A stretch of DNA of 64,000 nucleotides from Heliocidaris erythrogramma (taxonomy: Eukaryota; Echinodermata; Echinoidea; Camarodonta; Echinometridae). The notes beneath the pieces are model-generated. The model searched no databases and was not told the origin of the DNA. It worked only from the letters and a program-made list of their open reading frames with translations. The stretch lies in assembly GCA_025617745.1 (NCBI GenBank), contig CM046856.1, positions 35,210,208-35,274,207 of the forward strand. Direction: 5' to 3'. Below are positions 22,721 through 35,600 of the stretch, piece by piece (position 1 is the first letter of the stretch; each line of letters starts with the position of its first letter). Made by a program: the position numbers and the translations under genes.

Positions 22721-23465
22721 TTGTGATAAAGGTGTTATATGCTTTGAACATGGACATGGTCGTCAAACAGTAACAATAGTTGACTATTTATTAATTCATT
22801 ATAAAATAGAAGAAAAATCCCTGAAACTGTAAGTTAAGAAGAATAATCGTTAAGTGAGGGACAGATTGATGGTTTATTTTACATTATGAATAATACAAAA
22901 CTATAGTATCGCTGTACAAACAAGTCTAAAAATAATACATATACACATATCTTAATACTGGAGAAATTTAAGCAAAATTGAAGTATTTGCCCAATGAACC
23001 TGAAAGTAAAAGTACAAATTAAGGAGAACCATATAAACTTGGTTCTCATATAACATTTTTTAAAAACGTTATATATTTAATGATGAAATAAAAAAAAGGA
23101 AATGGATGACTACTCAATACTCTCTAGAATTGAAACGTAAAGACAGTTATGGTGAATTAGACATATAACATAGCCTACGTTTTCTTATTTCACAAATGAT
23201 AAATAAATATCTGCCCTATTACACTATGATATCAAATATATATCATGGAACAAATCGATAAATGTCTATTAGTCTCAAATAACATAGCCAGTAAAAAGCA
23301 GAATATGGGGGAGGGAAAAGAAATTGAAAGTATACTAAGCAGAAGAAGAGAGGTATTAAAAACTAAGAATGTTAAGCAATCGGAAACTTACAAACAGGAC
23401 TTACACAATATCAGTACCCATCATGCGTATCATTTACGACTCATTGTTATTTGCTGAACTCATTG
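22721..23465. other. 3' flank of the HYR gene (minus); no other gene
   Basis: AT-rich. On the minus strand this is downstream of the stop codon at 23466; the 3' UTR and poly(A) site should lie here. No single poly(A) signal can be chosen with confidence. Confidence 0.5.
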
Positions 23466-23641
23466 TTATTTTCTGGCGGAGTTGTCCTGAGAATTAGAAG
23501 AGCTTCCAGAATCATCACCAGAATCATCACCAGAATCATCACCAGGATCATTACCAGAATCATCACCAGGATCATCACCAGAATCATCACCACCCACTTC
23601 ATTGCTTCCTTGAGTAGTGGTAGCTGCGGAAGTAGTTGGTT
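23466..23641 (-). CDS. HYR gene terminal exon: acidic repeat tail
   Basis: Acceptor CCCTCACCTACAG, phase 1. Encodes PTTSAATTTQGSNEVGG, then seven GDDSG/GDDPG/GNDPG-type units, then SSSNSQDNSARK and TAA at 23466-23468. The unit is a 12-bp DNA repeat (GATGATTCTGGT). The Thr/Ser-rich start may be O-glycosylated and the Asp-rich tail could bind calcium; both are inference. Assignment to the HYR gene rests on orientation, matching phase and lack of another candidate. Confidence 0.6.
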
Positions 23642-26600
23642 CTGTAGGTGAGGGTGTGTGTGTGTATGTGTGTGTGTACGTGTATGATAGAGAGAGATAA
23701 ATGGTGGCAGAAAGAAAGTAATAAAGGTACAGGGGATATATATATTTAGGGAAGGGGAGAGAAAAAAAAGAGAAGAGAGGGCGAGTAAAGCCAGAGAGGC
23801 AGATAAAGAGGAAGGGAAAAGGAAAAGAAAGATAAAGAGACAAATAGACATATAAGGAGATAGAGATAGAGAGAGAGAGAAAAAAAAAGGGAAAGAACAA
23901 GAAAGATTAAAAGAGAATCAGAAAAGGGGCAGATAAATAGAAAAAGAAAGAGAGGAACAAAGAAAAAAGAAAAAAAAAGAAGGGACTTGATGCAACAGAA
24001 AACAAGATACTCGATATCTAGTAACCTTAAAGATAATTTGAGTTCTGGTTATGAGAATTGTTGTGAAAGAAACTGTTTCAAAGCAACTGGGAAAGGTTCA
24101 TTATATAGTACATACGAATTGGTGTATGCTGTAAGGTCTTGGAATTACCAAAATGAAAATTTTGAACAAATTGACTCAATCCTGCCGAGGGTCCATTGCA
24201 CTGTACACAGAAATGTGTATATGGGACCACACAAAATTGTTCGACCCGAACATTTCAGCTGTCTCTTGTCATATTTTGAATTTGAGGGACATTTCTACTA
24301 TGATAATATTCCAAAGTAATATAAAATGAATGAGAAAGCTCACACTTTCTTTTTTTTACCTTTCCCAAAACTCAACCTTCCCTTTAAAGAGAAGGCTGAG
24401 TTTTAGGAAAGGTGTAATCTACATGTAGTTTGTGAGCTTACTCAATCCTTTTATGTCAGTTTGGTAGGACATCATAATTATTAGAACTGTCCCCTGAAAA
24501 TTGATTGCTCTTTAAATGCCCTCATATTTGATATATGAAGAGAAGTACCCGAAGTGTTCGGGCAGAACATTCATGCCATAATGTGTGTTTGGTCCCATAT
24601 ATCCATTTCGTTGTGCAGTGCATGCGCTATTCAGCGAGATATAGGATCAAATTCTTTTTAATTTGATGGTTCCAAAACCTCAGTATACACCAATTCCGAT
24701 GTAGACATGATTAATATTTCCCAATTGTTTTGAGGCAGTTTCTTTCACAATGTCACTGTGAAGGGGCTCATATTCATGTTTAATCATAGAGTGTCGGCGA
24801 GTTCTAGGGAGTCTTGCTGGTTGTCAAATGCTTCAGCCAACCTGATTCTGTCCGTATTCGAGATATTCATGCACTCTCCTCGAGCCGCCGCCATAGTTGT
24901 GTATAAATGAAGTGGACGCAGGCCCCTAGGAGCCGGGGTGCTGGGGGTTGTGCAGCACCCCCAGAATTTTTTATAGGAGGCTGAGGATGCGGTGGTGCTG
25001 TAGGTTAAACAGAGACCCGAAAACGCTGAGGCCTTTTTTCTTTGCTTGTTAGAAAATTTTGTGAATATCACAAAATCCTTGATTCGCCGCTGGCTGTAGC
25101 ACCCCCATTTTTCTACAAGGGACACTTGCCCTTGCGCTTAAACCAACTTCATCATTTGCCCCGGGCGCCATTCATAGATAAGCAACTGCATACAAAAAAA
25201 AAATAATCCGCTCACAGCACCCCCAGTAACAAAATCGTTCCCAGGGCCTGATTGTAGGCATATGAAAATGGAGTTATATGAGATGTTGCTTCGATGACGG
25301 TTTGCTAGAGGAATGGGAAAGTTCAATATAAGGCAAAATCTATTTCAAGGTATATGAAGTTTGCGTAATTTATTCAACCAGATGCAGATTACAAAAAACA
25401 CAAGGCCCTTCAGTCACAAAGTTAAACTGGCTAATATACGGTCAATGGATGTGACACATGCCTCTTCTACACTGACAGATTGTTACAGTTTCAAACTCAT
25501 CTAGTAACTACAACGAAAAAAAGAGGTGACTGTTTAAATAAGTGCACAAATCCACTGGGCCCGTACGATTTTCCCCAACTGGCGGCTTGCCATGGGTTTT
25601 AGAGAACGTTCGGGCCCCTTACGAATTTCATTTCTACGGCGTGTGTGGTCACATATTCTACGGCGTCCGGGAGGTGCCCGGTGAAAATTGGTGGAGTGTA
25701 ATCGCAAGGCCCCCGTCAACAACCCGGAAGGGTGCCGGCAGGGGGCCGCGTGCAGTAAGCTTCCGGGGTCCGTCCGATGAACGGGGGATTGCATGGCGCC
25801 TGGCAGTCCGTGCACGATGAAGGCGTGAACTGTGGACATGTGCGATACTGAAAACTCGCCAAACAAACAAAGAGGTTTAGTAAATATAGGAATATAGGAG
25901 CAATTGGGGAAGGACAAAAACTTCACCTCTGGAAACACTTACAATCTTCAAAACAATGTCTATCAGAATGTAAACTACAATGCTTCAAAATACTGGACAC
26001 TGCCTACACAGATTTTCAACCCCAAATCACCCAACAGGTGTACAATTATATTGCTTTCTACCAACAGTATGTATTGTTCACTCAGGTACTTGATCAGACA
26101 GGTCCCTCACCCCATTAAGTACATTTTGACACACCTTATATTGTTAATTGCTCATGTTATTTAGTATTATGTAATCTGAAAGTATATAATTATAGCACCG
26201 TTTCTGTTGTAAAAAAATCAGGCTGATGATGGAGCATGACCACAGGCGTAGCCAGGATTTTTTAATGGGGGGCAGACGTGAAGGATTCTACCGCATAGCC
26301 AGGATTTCATTTTAGGGGCGGTTGTGGGGCACGCGAAGAGTGCGAAATTGGTGACGAGCACGCAAAGTGTGCTTCCCGGGGGGGGGGGGGGGGGGGGGGG
26401 GGGCGCAGGGAGGGGAAGTTTTCCCCCTCCTGTGCGAAGCGCGAAAGCTCTTACGTTTTACAGCAAATTTGAGAGAATGATAACGGCTCGTAACACTTTT
26501 TTTAAACGCTGAAAATTACTTCGACGCCTTGGCTGATTTTCAGTTATTTGGACGCAATACTGCAATGTATGTAACAGGGGTGGGTGCAGGGGTGGGTGCA

Positions 26601-29600
26601 GGGAGGTGGGAGTTTCCCCCTTCCCGCGCGAAGCGCGAAAGCCCGACGTTTTAGCATTTTTTTTAGGACAGGATACTTTTTTACTTTACTTTTCAATACT
26701 TTTTTGTAAAGTGTCAGGTAAACTGGACTTCACACTTCGCCAATAAGAGGGGGGGGGGGGGGGAATTTCATAAATGTTACACCCTAACCTTCGTGAGATT
26801 AGGGCTAGTATTCACAATTATGTCGTGTAACGTGAAGACGTGAAGTGAACTTGATCATACGATGGTTCGTAGCAAGCCCTTATGATACTATATTTGGTTA
26901 AATAATCATGGATTGACATATTTAGTCGATTATTTGAATTTTGATAATTCGAAAATTGTACATGGTATAGGGTGATTTCTGTAAAAGGAAAATACTGACA
27001 CATCTACATGGCAGTACAAAGAACAATCGACCCGTAACACCTTCACCTAAAGTGGCTTTACATGTAAAATATTTTTAATGACATATAAATGCATAGGTCT
27101 ACAGATAGCAGGCCGAAAGGAATTTTTTCTTTGCATGCAGGAATATGATGAAAAATCGAAAATGATGCGTTCCGAAATACCTCCAATTTTAATTCTACAA
27201 AGCACATTGGGAAAGTAATGAAGGATAATAAATGATTCAACGGCGGACCGTTGAATATTAATGAGTCAGAAAGAAGAGGATCTTGGGTATTTGATTCCAG
27301 TTCATCGTGACTTGGCCGTGAACCAGAATAGCCTGGTGGTTAAGTCGCTGCCCGGCAAGCAGTAGATGACAGGTTCGAATCCCGCTGGTTCCAATTTTTT
27401 CTGACTTGTGATTTTCATTACAGATCGAGCATACGATCTTTAACACTGGGAGTAACGCCTAAAAATTTGTTTACAGATTAAAATCTAATTGGATACTTGC
27501 AGTATGCTTTTACCTCAACCGAACATACTTTCTTCAACGGCCGAAGAAGGTCTCTCGAGCAAAGTAACGAGAAGTGGTGAATGTTATCACATACAAAACT
27601 TAACTCGTTTTCGATAGCGCTGGGTCCCGGGGCTAGGTTTTTCCTTGATTCAATTTGGTGAAATGACAAATGATCAACACTTTTAGTCGATTCAGGATAC
27701 TCACCCGACACAGTTACCGTAAACGAACATGAACTCTGGTTAGAGGAACTGTCTGTGGCTGTCACGGTGACTGTTGTTGGACCCACAGGAAAGACGGATC
27801 CTGGACCCAGAGGATCGTAGGTCAATGTTGGTGAAGGGTCAGTGTTATCCGTGACTTCAGCCATAAAGGATACAGTGAGGATGTCAGAGTTGAAGCTAGG
27901 AGGGCACGTGACGTTAGGATCCGTATTATCTAACGAAAGATAACTGCACATGGTCTACATTGCGTCCCAGAAAAAAACACACGAAACCCTAAAACAAACG
28001 GCTATTTTTACCACATTATGTGCTCTGTGACAATATATTTTTTTTATTTTCCATAAACTAGAAGTATTATGCTTCTAAATGATAACTTAATGGCATCCAT
28101 CCGTACATGCTTTACCGAGCAGCAGCATTTTGAAAATGACATGTAAAAACTCATTTGCGCCGGATTGAGGTAAAACCGTGAAGACGTATCACATGCGAAA
28201 ATGACTAAATAGAAATACTAGCTTTAAGAGATATGGTAAGTAAAATTTCCTTTTGTGATGGCAGGCATTCATACGACACGGGTCAATAATAATTTCCAGT
28301 GGTGGCAGGGCATACGCCCAATTTCCAAAATCAATAAATACCCCTCAAAAGATGAAAAAGTGCCCTTCGTGTGATGGAAATGGTGCCCCTCGTGAGGTGG
28401 GAAATTGCCATAATCTTGATATTTCTTCTGCCTTATGTGCCCCTTCTTCCTTGTATTTCCATATGGCAATGGAAAATGGCACTTACTTTAATTTTATGAA
28501 AAATATCACCTTTCTACCCGCTTTTTTCTGAAAAGAAAATTTAGTTCAGAAAATGCAAAAAAAAATTGTTTCGATTGCAGGTACCATTAAAGCAAAATAC
28601 GTTCGCATGTGATCCTAACGTTTTCACGGTTTTACCCAAATCCGGCACAACTGAGTTTTTACATATCATTTTCAAAATGCTCCTGCTCTGTACAGCATCT
28701 ACGGGTGGATGCCATCAAGATATCATTTAAAAGCATAATACTTCTAGTTTATAGAAAATAGATAATTATGGTCATAGAGCACGCGTTTTTATCTGGGACG
28801 CACTGTATATACACTGACGGTGCTAATAAAGTTCATGGAGTAAGTAGACACTGACTTGATAGCGAAGAAGCATTTTCAATGTTTACATCATTGAAGAGTA
28901 GGTCTATCTATATTTATCATTTCCCCACAAAATTCATTCAAATGACAAATATAAGTCATAAAATATATAGAACTATAGGCCCAGTCAAACTACATGTATA
29001 TAATGGAAAAAAAAGTAGAACCCAATGAACACCTAAAACCAAATAAGGGGAATATTGAAAGGTATTATGTTTTCATCTTCTTCAAGAGGATACTGAGAGT
29101 CGCTCACATACGTCGTAAGTATTATTTGATGTTCAGCTGCAATTATAAAACATACATGACATACCGTAATGGCACCAGTCATGGCGCGGCCTTGTAATAT
29201 AGTACAGCTTCATTGCTGCAACGCCCTGTGCCAACTGCCCTAGTCTCACTGGAGCGAAATAAACGGATGCGATTGACTAGCAGATATTTTACCAATATAA
29301 ATAAGGAATAACTTTGCGGCGTTTCGCTCACTGCCGATCCCTCAAAAAATGATGGCCAGGAAAAGTTTGTTTCCAAAGGGAATTAACCACGGGGCTTTTT
29401 TTATGTTATGCTATTTTTTTTGTAAAACAAGAACTTCCTCTTTAGCAGACTGAAACAAAATAAATAATATGTAAGATATTTTCTGTTTTCGATGTAACAG
29501 AGCCTAAGTACCATACAGGGGCCGCGGAACGTCTTGGAAAGTGGAGGGGCTGCGTGTATACCACATTTTTGCACTGCCATACGTTTGCACGGGTTTACTG

Positions 29601-32600
29601 AAAAAAATTGGGTGGGGGGGGGGGGGGCTGCCCCCCCCCCCCCCCCCCCCGGTTCCGCGGTCCCTGCCATAGATGTTGGCCAGACAATTTTTTTGCATGA
29701 ATAATACTTTGGAAATAGATTATCTTTCTTCAGAGTTACCTGTCTTACCGAGAATGCCTACGCTCCAGTCTTGACGCGCCATTCCTACACCACGCAAATC
29801 ATGACGTAGCCTCCCGACAAGCGCATTATACTAGTGCGCATGCACAATCCCCCAAAGACAACGCGATAGCTAGATAGCTTCCTGTGTATGGTTTAAGTAG
29901 CCCACCGTGTACCGAGTCATTTTTACAGCCGAGTGATTTATCTGAGATTAATCCTTGCACCACTGTGCAAAGTGCGGCGACACTGGAGCAGCAGAAGCCC
30001 CGCAGAAGCGCAACAGTAGCGTTCGCGCCGTAGCAGCAAGATGCAATATTTCAGGTGGATTTCATTCACAAGCATTTTCGGCATCGAAAGGTGGGTGATT
30101 CCTCAACAACCGTGGTTTTTTCTGAAAATTATGAATCTAAAACTGCCAAACCCCTCCACGACTGGTGACATTACGGTACGCACATATTTAAAAACAAATT
30201 TCTATCCATTATTTATGAAGGATATAATTATGCAAAACGTGATAACCAGTCATTACGCATGCGCCTTAAGGGAATGACTTACCAGATATTAGCTCTCGGC
30301 CAACAAATCGATGAGATTGTTAATAATCTGTTGCAGCAAGAAATGGAATTTATAGTGGTATAGAAAATATCTCCCAAGTAAATCGCCCAACTGTGCTGGA
30401 ATTGGATACTCACCCGTCACATTAACCACAATCATACATGATTGCGTATTTAAGGAACTGTCTGTGGCTGTCGCAGTGACTGTTGTTAGACCCAGAGGAA
30501 AGACAGAGCCTGGACCCAGGGGGTCGTAGGTCAATGCTGGTGAAGGGTCAGCATTGTCAGTAGCACCAACCGAGAAGGATACAGGGTTGTCGGAGTCGAA
30601 GTCAGCAGGGCAAGTGACAACGGGACTCTGATTGTCTAGATATTAATTAAAAATAATTGAATGCATGTAACAGATCACGAACGTACTGAAAAGGTCTACT
30701 AACCTCCACAAGGAATCGAGGATCGTTTAAAGTTTATGTTGAAGTCCAGTGGCAAATAAGGTATCTCCATAGCCGTTGTGAGATCTACGCGGCGTTTCCT
30801 TCAAGGTCCAGCAGAAGTTTCAAAATGTTCAAAATTGTACAACATCAAAATGTCCTGTCCACTGCTGAGGTCCTACGTAACGCTGCGTGATTTTCCAACT
30901 CTATACGTGGACTTACGGAGCGTTATGTAGCTCTTTTTGGCCATTACCTTTAAAGGGCACCCCGACCTTGCTAATAAGATGATTTTGCGTGAAAGCAGAA
31001 AAATAAGGAAATCAGAATGGGGAAAGTTTGAAAGAAATCGGACAAAGAATAAGAAAGTCATTGATGTTTGAATATGAGATAACTACATCTAGGCGAATCT
31101 CAAATTGGCAATTTGGTGAGCCGATTGTGAAATTCTTATGGACAACTCATAGTCTCCCGTTTGTCGTACACCAAATTATCATTATTTTGCCCTTTTCTCT
31201 AGCGCCTTTCACCTCGGGGCAGTACTCAAAATATATTGGAGTTAGAGCATAAGTGCTCAAGAAATAAAAACATCCTACGGAGAAATACATTTTGAAAAAA
31301 AAGACATTTTAGTCATTTTGTGTCTTGCAGTACATGGGGGAGCTGTCGCCTGTCGGCAACTATATCACAGTAACAACACTCTTGAAACTAAGGTGTTAAA
31401 TACCCATTTAAAAGGGCCGTGGAGTGACCACTTTTTTCAAAAAGGTAGATTAACACTATAACATGCTGGATTCAGCCTTTAAAGTGTTGCATCCAGCATG
31501 CTAACCCTTGCAAGACAATTGACCACATTTTGTGGTTTGGCTCAATAACATTTGATTCAGAGCCCTGAAAAATATACCAGATGCATGAGTGGAAAGAGCA
31601 AAATTTTCTGCATATACTATGTCCATTTTTGTTGGAAGACCATATTGCGTTTGATGCCAGGAATTTTAAAAACGGGAATAAGCTTTACAATTCTTAATTG
31701 GCAAAACATTGAGAGGTTCAAAATCATTGTTTTTATCAAAATTGGCAATATTTTCAACTTGTCGACAAAATTTGTAGCCTTGTATATTGTTCTCAAAGAC
31801 ATTACACCTTATGAAGCACTAAAAGAAAAAAATTATTAGTGTTGGCAATTTGAAGAGCGAAAATGTGATCAATCTAGCCCTAAATAATTCCTGTCCTGAA
31901 AGGGTTAAAATTGTAAATCTTCCATTTGGAAAAAGTGGTCACTCCTTTGCCCTTTGGTGAATGATGATTTAACACTTTAATTTTTAGAGGGTACCTATAT
32001 TCGGCCAATTTTAAATTCCCGCATGTACAACTTTCAAAATTCATAAGTTTCTTATTGCTTGTCCGATTTTTTTCAAACTTTCACCAATATGCTTCTCTGA
32101 TTTTTCCTCTTTCTTTCAGAGAAACTTTTAAGACTCAATAAGATAGCGTGGGAATTTAGTATACATAGTCCCCCGTATGTTAATACACGTGTGTAGCCTA
32201 CACGTTTTTCGTACAATTTGCGGCAGCAAAGTTATGAGTACAGTGTCACAAGACATGCAGAGTTATGAGTTACACTTTACCATTAAATGCAATTTTCAAG
32301 GTCACAAAGGATGTAGAATTTCTCTACGAAGCTATCAAGCTTGAGAAAACATTTTGCATACGAACTGTACAGTATTGTTTCTTAATTACAGGTAAACGAC
32401 TATATAAATAGAATTAGGTATTAATTAAAGCCATTCGGAAAGAATCCAGACAACTCGGCACTGCGCTAGAGATATTTCGGACTCAGCGCAAATCGGTTAG
32501 CCAAGAGAGCTGAAATAATCGAAAATACTTGCATTGAGTTTTTGAAGAAAAGTTCATTGTAATGTGTAAAATAGTTACCGGGAAAATAATGATAAAAGTT

Positions 32601-35600
32601 TATGAGGCGAAAACTCTACAAAACATGAAAAGTAAAGCTTTATTGAAGGTGTGAAGCTGCGCGATGCCGATTCGACACTACTGCCGAGCTACCCTAACCC
32701 CCTATGATGTAAGGATACTGGCGAGTGAAATATCGGGGGGGGGGGGGGTTGATTCTAGCTTCGAGATCGGCAAGAAGTGCTGGTAACAAATTATTTCAGG
32801 AAATATTTTTTTTTGGAAAGCTTTGGTAAATAGGTCTAGGAATGTCGATGAATCCAGATTCAGTGAAGCAATTTTATGCTCATTTACTGGTAAATTGTAT
32901 ACTAATATACATCGCAAAAACCATGTCTCTCTGAAAATATTTTTCCTCGAAAATAATTTATTTAAGAAAATTTGCCAATTTAATGCTCATTTCCTTTTTG
33001 AACTCATTCTAAGTGCTAACTCTCTTTTTCTTTCTCTCTCTCTTTATACTGTACATGTAGGCCTATATGCAATATTCATTCTCACTTCTCAATTGATTCA
33101 TCTGTCATTATCATGCGCAGTATCACAGCCACAATCGTATGAAAGAAATGTAACACCTGGGCCGTATTCTGAACGATGTTAATTGTCATAACAAATCAAA
33201 ATCAGGACAAGTCATTGGTTAATGATTGCACAAAGATGGCTGTGCTCGCGTGAGGTTAACAGAGACATCTGCGGAAGGAAATATTAACGATTAGTGTTTT
33301 AATATTGCGCGCAATTTCAATTATGGCAATTAATATAGTTTTCCTTAAAATAAAAGATAAAATAGTTTCCAGAGCTATCCGTACAGAGATTCCTCACACT
33401 GGAGGTAGTTTCTGATTGGTCAGACATTTCACGGAGCTTCAAAATGTTCCCTCTCATAGAAAATGTACGTGAGAGGAAACTATTGGGAGCTCCATGATCC
33501 GCCATGTTTTAAACAAGGCCGCTTACGCGTAGGCTTATTATGCGCGTGTCACAACTCTCTCTTTCAACGCGTTCTGTAGTTTTCAGAATACCGCCCTGGG
33601 AAGCGTTTCATGAAAGGAAGTTGTCGAATATTTCATCCGACAACTGTTATAAGCTACTGAAATCCTTGCATCTGATTGGCTGAGAGCAAATTTGTCGGAT
33701 AAAATATCTGACAAGTGCTTTCATGAAACGCCCCCAGGTGTTCTTGTATGATAAACGAAATGTGCATTAAATGTGAAAACAATTTATTGTCGGGCCTACT
33801 TTATAGCCATATAAATCTTATATCCCTTGTCAAACACGGACCATGTGATAGACAATAATTTAACAGGTTTAACAGGATAAAATTGTATAATGAAATTAAA
33901 TGAGTGGAAACTGTCAATGGAGCTTAGGCTGTTATGAATCGGAGTATACTAGAGTTTGAGTGAAAGTAGGTAACTATAGGCTAATACATATGAATTAATT
34001 CTACCCGAAATTAATTAGAATGTTTTATTTCCTTAAACATCTGCTCTGAAACAATATTTCGGAAAGCAATTATGCATACGTCCCCTGTTTAAAAATGTCG
34101 CCTACTCATTGCGTAGTTAACAAACATACGTGCCTTGTCAGTGCCTTGTTCCCTAAATCATTTTGTTCTGAGGCGTATGGTAAGAAGCCATTAGTCTCCC
34201 TCGGGTAACTCCCGAGATGGGACGGCGGAGGCACCAATATACGCCGAGCCCAAGAGTTTTCATGAATCCATACAGATGTAGGATGTAGTCAGAGAGTTAC
34301 ATACGCACTTAGTGTATAACTCTATGGATGTAGATCAGTCCTGTCGATCAACTGTTTTTCATGGCCAATCGTGCTAGGTTTAAAATGATTACGAGCACGT
34401 CATCATTCAAAATCAAAACATGCTGACTATATATGGTGTCGGACATGGGCGTTAATCGTTACGTAACTCTATTCATCATGGGGGGGGGGGGCGGCTATTG
34501 TGTCGTCCCCCCCCCCCCATGATGAATAGAGTTACGTAACGATTAACGCCCATGGTGTCGGAAAGGAAGAAGATTTGATTTAGATATGATCTGTTCAATT
34601 AATTTATCAGGTAACGGGGGTGTGTGTCCAGACTCTTGAAGCACAGCTGTTCAAAATGTGCAACCATAAAAACCCGTAAAACCCATAGAAAATCCAGTAA
34701 ACCCATTCAATAATTCAAGGGTGCCATGCAACTATCATGTTGGTCCTATTGGTTTCTATTGGAATCCTATTGGATCCCATACACCAATCCAGTGATAAAA
34801 CCAATAGACTCTAGTCTATATAGAATATTCCTATTGGGTTTTTGTTGTTTCTATTGGTTTCTATTGGTCCTATTGGTTTTTGGATGTTTATATTGGTTTC
34901 TATTGTTTCTATATGTCTTAATCACTCATGAATATCCATGAATGACAATAAACTGACATTTGAAAACTAGTGGAAATTTAGATTTTAAGTGATCATGCTG
35001 GGATTAAGCTTTGAGCTGTGATAGAAATTGTACTTACATTAATTATTGTAATGTACACAATTACTAAAGGCATTTTTATATTTCAGTAATAATAAAAGTG
35101 TAATCTAGTTAGTAACCATTTTTTTAAGCACAACTATGTCCCTATATGTAAAATAAATGTGATACAATTGTTTAGTAGCTACAGTAGGTATAGGATAAAG
35201 GATGTAGGATATAGGTTATAGGATTATAGGAGTAGGATAGGATTATAGGAGTAGGATAGTTATATTATATTGGATAGCTCTGAAAAGGATACCAGAGAAT
35301 ATTCCACGAGTTAGGGCCAATATTGCACTCATATTCGATTCGTGCAATATTGGCCCTAACTCGTGGAATATTCTCTGGTATCCTTTTCAGAGTGTAATAT
35401 TTCTGGTATTCCATGAATAAAGCCATCCAATATCATTATTATTACAGGAAAATGATTTAGAACTTAATAACAATCATTTAACCAACCACATTCAGTTAAT
35501 AGAGCCCCTCATACTTCATTGTGATCACATAAGTTTAACTTAACCTCTTTATGACGTCATGTGCGTATGTGTGTATGTATGCGTTGCATTATTTGCGCGT

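Noticed and set aside
24784-25125. 113-codon minus frame
   Set aside because: Covers a decayed inverted-repeat element; no domain.
25534-25938. 134-codon minus frame and overlapping plus frames in the GC-rich island
   Set aside because: Open on both strands only because stop codons are rare in GC-rich DNA; no domain, no splice support.
27478-27951. Whole 157-codon minus frame as one protein
   Set aside because: Only 27929-27705 is HYR coding; the rest runs through the acceptor and donor into introns.
30041-30277. 78-codon plus frame beginning in CpG-richer DNA as a first exon
   Set aside because: A possible donor follows early in the frame but no downstream exon, domain or consistent phase was found.
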